The notes under the pieces: model-generated | What the model was told of the DNA's origin: nothing | The model's input: only the letters and a program-made list of their open reading frames with translations | Database searches by the model: none | Assembly: GCF_040529045.1 (NCBI RefSeq) | Contig: NZ_CP131914.1 | Location: 476,001-540,000, forward strand | DNA from: Xanthomonas indica | GTDB taxonomy: Bacteria; Pseudomonadota; Gammaproteobacteria; Xanthomonadales; Xanthomonadaceae | Length of the DNA: 64,000 nt | Direction: 5' to 3' | In this document: positions 57,852-64,000 of the stretch, piece after piece | Numbering within the stretch: the first letter of the stretch is position 1 | Layout: each line of letters begins with the position of its first letter | Translations under genes and position numbers: made by a program

Positions 57852-59207
57852 ATGTTGCGTTTCATCCTGCGCCTGCTGCTGCTCGGCGCAGCAGTGCTGT
57901 GCGCGCTGCCGTCCGCGTCTGCGCAGCCGGCCGAGCGCCTGCGCGTGCACGGTTCCAACAGCCTCGGCGCGCGGCTGATGCCCGCGCTAGTGGAATCGTG
58001 GCTGCAGAGCATGGGCTACCGGCAACTGCAACGGCGTCGCGTCGATGCGACAACGCTGGAAATCGCCGCGGTGCGCGACGATGCGCCGCTGGTGGTCGAG
58101 ATCGCCGGCACCGGCTCGACCGCCGGCCTCGCCGACCTGGTGCATGGCGAGGCCGAACTGGCGATGCTGGCGCGCCAGCCCGACGCGCGCGAACGCGAGG
58201 CCGCCTGGCAGCTCGGCGACCTGGCCTCGCCGGACCAGCAGTTCGTCGTGGCCCTGGACGGTGCGCGGATCCTGGTGGCCGCCGACAACCCCATCGCGAT
58301 GCTGAGCGTGGGTCAGTTGCGCGACATCCTCAGCGGGCGAGTGACCCGCTGGTCGCAACTCGGCGGTGCGGACCTGCCGATCGCACTCCATCGCAGCGCC
58401 GTGCATGGCGGACTCGACGATTTCCTGCGCGAGCGCCTGGCGCTGCCGGCGCTGCACGCGTCGGCGGAAATCCTGCATGCCGACCAGGCGGAGTCCGCGC
58501 GCGCCATCGTCGGCCATCCCGACGCCTTGGCGATCGTCGGGCTGACCACACCGGTGCCGGCCGGCACGCGCGCCCTGGCCATCGCCGATGGCGGCCTCGC
58601 CGTCGCCCCGACCGCGGCGGCAGTGCGCGGCGAGGACTATCCGTTGGTCCAGCGCTACAGCCTGTACGGCGGGCAGATGATGTCGGCGCTCGGCCGCAGC
58701 CTGGCCCTGTATGCGATCGGCCCGCCGGCGCAGCAACTGGTGCGCCGGCTCGGTCCGATCGCCATGACGATCGACGTCGCCCCCAGCACACCGCCAAGCG
58801 GGAGCGCCGCTGTCCGCACCGACGCGGCCTACGTCCAGGCCGTCGCCGGCGCCCGGCGTCTGACCACCACGCTGCGTTTCAGCCTGCACTCGCTCAACGG
58901 GATGTACGAGGCGCGCAGCGCCCAGGACCTGGACCGACTGGTCGCCTTCATGCAGCAGCCGGCGATGCGCGGCCGCGCCCTGGCGGTGATCGGCTTCGCC
59001 ACGCCGGACAGTGCCAACCGCCTGTACCCGACCATCGCCAGCAACGACCGCGCCGACGTGGTCGCCGCGTACCTGGTGCAACGCGGCGTCGCCGTGGAAC
59101 GGGTGCGCGGCCTCGGCGCACTGCGTCCGCTGGTCGGCGGCGAAGACGCCGCGGCCAAGGCCCGCAACGAGCGCGTCGAACTCTGGTTGCTGGATCGGGC
59201 GCGATAA
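57852..59207 (+). CDS. PstS-like domain fused to OmpA-family domain, exported
   Basis: The 451-residue protein has a signal peptide (LRLLLLGAAVLCALPSASAQ), followed by a periplasmic binding-protein-like domain at about 25-290 (LRVHGSNSLGARLMPALVES, GTGSTAGLADLVHGEAELAM, LRDILSGRVTRWSQLGG). These motifs are those of phosphate-binding PstS-type proteins. The C-terminal part (about 335-445), with GRALAVIGFATPD and VQRGVAVERVRGLGALRP, then KARNERVELWLL, is an OmpA-like peptidoglycan-binding domain. The protein would hold a ligand-binding module on the cell wall. No ABC transporter genes are next to it. Confidence 0.78.
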   Translation: MLRFILRLLLLGAAVLCALPSASAQPAERLRVHGSNSLGARLMPALVESWLQSMGYRQLQRRRVDATTLEIAAVRDDAPLVVEIAGTGSTAGLADLVHGEAELAMLARQPDAREREAAWQLGDLASPDQQFVVALDGARILVAADNPIAMLSVGQLRDILSGRVTRWSQLGGADLPIALHRSAVHGGLDDFLRERLALPALHASAEILHADQAESARAIVGHPDALAIVGLTTPVPAGTRALAIADGGLAVAPTAAAVRGEDYPLVQRYSLYGGQMMSALGRSLALYAIGPPAQQLVRRLGPIAMTIDVAPSTPPSGSAAVRTDAAYVQAVAGARRLTTTLRFSLHSLNGMYEARSAQDLDRLVAFMQQPAMRGRALAVIGFATPDSANRLYPTIASNDRADVVAAYLVQRGVAVERVRGLGALRPLVGGEDAAAKARNERVELWLLDRAR

Positions 59208-59851
59208 GGCAGTGCGTTGCAGGGTGGACGCAGCCGGTTGTGCACACCGACGCAATGAGACATCGCCCGTACCCTCATCCGCCCCTTGGGACACCTTTCC
59301 CCGAAAAGGGCCATGACCTCTAGGGGAAAAGGAAAGACCAAAGCCCCTCTCCCATCGGGAGAGGGGTTGGGGTGAGGGTCCGGAGCGCGAAGCGCCCCTT
59401 CCGGCGGACGATGCACGACTTGGCGCTTCGGCAGGCATTCGATCGCCACGGTTTTCGATGGCCACCGTTCTAGTGCTGCGACCTCCCGCAAGCGACGTGG
59501 TGATCAAGCGCGACGTGGATGGGTCTGCCGCGAAGGCCATCGGAATGCCTGATTTAGACACGCCTGTCGTGGCCACGACCGCAGGCGGTCCTTGCAGGGA
59601 ATGCAGGTCTCGGCTGAAGCCGCTGCTACTCCCATGTTCCCGCTCCTCGCGGCGACACGCATATCGTTGCTACAACGACTCGGCGCACCTCACCTAAACC
59701 AGCCTGTCGCGAATGACGCCGCGCTGGCGCCGATCCGTCCATTCGTCATATGGAAACCGGAGCGCACGCTGGCAATCAGGCCATCCCCCGTTCACCGCAC
59801 CGCGCCTACAGTCGCCCGACAACGCTCGCCCACCTGGCTCCGGAGATCGCC
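59208..59851. other. Long intergenic region with repeat and degenerate REP
   Basis: This 644-bp gap separates two co-directional genes. It contains the CCCTCTCCC-type element (59270-59379) and at about 59605-59632 a degenerate REP-like unit (TCGGCTGAAGCCGCTGCTAC). Short open frames exist on both strands but none is recognisable. The promoter for the alginate-lyase-like gene presumably lies at its right end. Confidence 0.55.
59270..59379. repeat. CCCTCTCCC-type double-hairpin repeat, copy 4
   Basis: The element starts TACCCTCATCCGCCCC and ends GAGAGGGGTTGGGGTGAGGG. The central part is more diverged (TTTCCCCGAAAAGGG, then TAGGGGAAAAGGAAAG) than in other copies, but the final GCCCCTCTCCCATCGGGAGA module is nearly identical to the copies near 42 kb. 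Confidence 0.75.
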
Positions 59852-60952
59852 ATGTCTCGTCCATCGCACGCCCTTCTTGGCGTGATGCTCGCCGGACTCG
59901 CGCTGGCGCACAGCGCGCCCGCCGCCGCAGTGCAGCGGCTGTGGCCGACCGCGGACCAATGGCAACAACTGCACGCGTCGGCCACCACCGACCCGGCCTG
60001 GCGCCAGGTCGAGGCGGCGCAGGCCCGGCTGGCCGATGCGGCGCGTGCGCAGGGCGCGCATCCGCTCGACACCCTGAGCACCGGCGGCCGCCTGCACGGC
60101 GATCCGGTGAAGGCGGCGACCGAAGCCAGCCTCGGCGACATGCCGCGGATCCAGGCGCTGGCACTGCGCTACGCCCTGGACGGCGAGCGCGCGGACGCGC
60201 TGGCGGCCGGCGACCAGCTCGCGCAATGGGCCGCGCGCAATGTGCCCAACGGCAACCCGATCGACGAAACCGGGCTGGAACCGGCGATCTTCGCCTACCG
60301 CATCGTCCGCCCGGCCCTGCCCGACGCACAGCGGCGCGCCATCGATGCGTGGATGCGACGCATCGCCGACGCCGAAATCGGCTCGCGCGATCTCAAACGC
60401 AAGACCGCCACCAACAACTGGCATAGCCATCGCCTGAAGACCGTGGGCATGATCGGCGCCGCGCTCGACGACACCCGGTTGCTGGACTACGCCCGTACCG
60501 GCTTTCGCCAGCAGATTGCCGACAACCTGTTGCCCGACGGACGCAGCATCGATTTCGTCGAACGCGATGCGTTGTCCTATCACGTCTACGACCTGCGCCC
60601 GCTGGTGACGCTGGCATTGCTGTTCTCCGAACGCGGCGAGGACCTCTACCACTGGCGCGCACCCAACGGCGCGTCGCTGGCGCGCAGCGTCGACTGGCTG
60701 CTGCCGTATCTGCGCGGCGAACGCAGCCACGCCGAGTTCGTCGGCAGCCAGGTGCCGTTCGACAAGGCACGCTCGGACAACGGCGAAGCCGGTCACGTGA
60801 TCGGCACGCCGTACGCAGCGGAGGGCGCGGAGTCGCTGCTGGTGCTTGCCGCAGCCTACGCCCCCGCCTGCGCCCGCCTGGCCCAACAGCTCGGCCACGG
60901 CACGCCGCCCTGGCGCCTGGCGATCAGCACATTGCCCGACTCACCGCGCTAG
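59852..60952 (+). CDS. alginate-lyase-superfamily secreted protein
   Basis: The 366-residue protein has a signal peptide (LLGVMLAGLALAHSAPAAA) followed by an alpha/alpha-toroid-like fold. The motif KTATNNWHSHRLKTVGMIGA contains the Asn-Asn and His pattern of alginate lyase family proteins, and later DNLLPDGRSIDFVERDALSYH matches the conserved tyrosine/histidine region. Family assignment is at superfamily level (Alginate_lyase domain); the real substrate could be another uronate polymer. A GGAG site precedes ATG 59852. It stands alone between repeats and the rRNA operon. Confidence 0.75.
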   Translation: MSRPSHALLGVMLAGLALAHSAPAAAVQRLWPTADQWQQLHASATTDPAWRQVEAAQARLADAARAQGAHPLDTLSTGGRLHGDPVKAATEASLGDMPRIQALALRYALDGERADALAAGDQLAQWAARNVPNGNPIDETGLEPAIFAYRIVRPALPDAQRRAIDAWMRRIADAEIGSRDLKRKTATNNWHSHRLKTVGMIGAALDDTRLLDYARTGFRQQIADNLLPDGRSIDFVERDALSYHVYDLRPLVTLALLFSERGEDLYHWRAPNGASLARSVDWLLPYLRGERSHAEFVGSQVPFDKARSDNGEAGHVIGTPYAAEGAESLLVLAAAYAPACARLAQQLGHGTPPWRLAISTLPDSPR

Positions 60953-61273
60953 TCCCGCCACACCTGCCGGCATCGGAACGCCGGCGCTCAGCCATGGCAT
61001 CGCGCAGGGCTGCGATGCGACACGTCTCGATGCGCGCCATTGCGCATCTCATCGCGCGGCACAGCGGCGCGGGAGGTGGTCGAGCGGTTTGGCCTCATCC
61101 GCCCCATCGGGGCACCTTCTCGCGACGGGAGAAGGGAGAACCGAGCCCCTCTTCCGCCGGGAGAGGGGGGGGGTGAGGGTACGGGGCGGGCAGCGCCTCG
61201 CCGATCCGCCATTGCGAGGTTTCGGCCGTACTTCCATCGCCAGCTCGCGTCGCGCTGTTTTTTCCCGCGCAAT
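60953..61273. other. Intergenic region between alginate-lyase-like gene and rRNA operon
   Basis: This gap separates a plus-strand gene from the 3' end of the minus-strand rRNA operon. It holds the fifth copy of the CCCTCTCCC-type repeat (see 61093-61180). No gene was recognised. Confidence 0.55.
61093..61180. repeat. CCCTCTCCC-type double-hairpin repeat, copy 5
   Basis: The element has CTCATCCGCCCCATCGGGGC, the hairpin TTCTCGCGACGGGAGAA, GCCCCTCTTCCGCCGGGAGA and a run of G ending GGTGAGGGT. It is the most G-run-rich copy. It lies between converging transcription units, as in two of the other loci. Confidence 0.78.
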
Positions 61274-61303
61274 AAAAAATCCCCGTCCTTTCGGACGGGG
61301 ATT
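61274..61303 (-). terminator. Rho-independent terminator of rRNA operon
   Basis: On the minus strand a stem of AATCCCCGTCC with GGACGGGGATT around the loop GAAA is followed by a run of six T. This is a strong intrinsic terminator and ends the rRNA transcript after 5S. Confidence 0.85.
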
Positions 61304-61316
61304 TGGGGTAAAGCCC

Positions 61317-61429
61317 CTGGCGATGACCTACTCTCGCATGGCTTGAGCCACACTACCATCGGCGCAGCTGCGTTTCACTTCCGAGTTCGGGATGGGATCG
61401 GGTGGTTCCACAGCGCTAATTTCACCAGG
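61317..61429 (-). rRNA. rrf: 5S ribosomal RNA
   Basis: Read on the minus strand, the sequence begins CCTGGTGAAATTAGCG, contains CCGATCCCATCCCGAACTCG (typical of loop C and helix III) and AAGTGAAACGCAGC, and ends with AGAGTAGGTCATCGCCAGG. Ends are estimated from complementary termini (CCTGG with CCAGG). It follows 23S in the same transcript. Confidence 0.93.
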
Positions 61430-61583
61430 GAGACGGTTGGAGTGTCGCCACGTGCGTGTTCTCGGTTGTTGGACCGAGGACGGCAGGGCGCCAGCCTCTC
61501 ATAGGGTGTGATGTAGCGAGCGAGTGAGAGCGATCGACGTGTGTCGCGCTAAGGGATGCTTCTGAGGAAGCATCTTGAGGTTA
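61430..61583 (-). other. 23S-5S spacer
   Basis: The spacer is about 150 bp and contains a stem of GATGCTTC and GAAGCATC at 61555-61574, and a smaller one of CTCGGT and ACCGAG near 61462. These could be processing stems at the 23S 3' end and the 5S 5' end. No tRNA gene is present in it. Confidence 0.7.

Positions 61584-64000
<2,417 letters not shown>

Noticed and set aside
61430..61583. tRNA gene in the rRNA spacer
   Set aside because: No cloverleaf or CCA-end pattern was visible; the spacer is the 23S-5S one, where tRNAs are uncommon.

Overview
The window looks like a chromosomal segment of a very GC-rich member of the Xanthomonadaceae, most likely Xanthomonas or a close relative. Three observations support this. 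There is an effector carrying the C-terminal signal used by the Xanthomonas bacteria-killing type IV secretion system (XVIPCD). There is a tandem array of secreted GH5 endoglucanases of the EngXCA type. Several intergenic repeat families familiar from xanthomonads recur through the window. No phage, insertion sequence, CRISPR array or tRNA gene was recognised.

Layout. Positions 139-6404 (minus) hold a hydrolase, an acyltransferase, a hot-dog thioesterase and a tightly overlapping operon parA-like, sixA, yceI-like, phospholipase D-like. Positions 6532-14086 hold a Ycf46-type AAA ATPase, an auxin-efflux-type carrier, a small TPR protein and a large indolepyruvate:ferredoxin oxidoreductase fusion. 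Positions 14500-21719 (minus) hold a glycine-zipper protein, a DUF938 methyltransferase broken by a frameshift, an NYN/OST-HTH RNA-binding protein, an esterase, an EcsC protein, an MFS carrier and a DUF4424 protein. Positions 21872-28375 (plus) hold a secreted GH43 enzyme and then the most interesting locus: two LprI-type proteins (one fused to an XAC2610-like inhibitor domain), a GH19-like/peptidoglycan-binding/XVIPCD antibacterial effector, and an unknown protein. Positions 28414-36058 hold a lipoprotein, a hemolysin-III family membrane protein, an MrfA/MrfB-like helicase-exonuclease pair, and a BlaI/M56 regulatory pair with two visible operators.

Positions 36622-46222 hold a TonB-dependent receptor, then a genome-maintenance and stress group: DUF3606, DNA ligase D, an SDR enzyme, a Cys-rich protein and topoisomerase IB, with two I78-like inhibitor lipoproteins. 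Positions 46415-52484 are gltB-gltD (GOGAT). Positions 52902-56714 are three tandem GH5 endoglucanases, followed by a double-domain methylglyoxal synthase-like protein, a PstS-like/OmpA fusion and an alginate-lyase-like enzyme. The window ends inside a minus-strand rRNA operon: terminator, 5S, and the 3' part of 23S.

A recurring structural theme is that all four convergent gene junctions longer than 200 bp (near 8.1, 14.2, 42.1 and 61.1 kb) carry hairpin-forming repeats. A different repeat family sits between co-directional genes, including inside the gltB-gltD gap. All functions are inferred by reading the sequence, not by database search.
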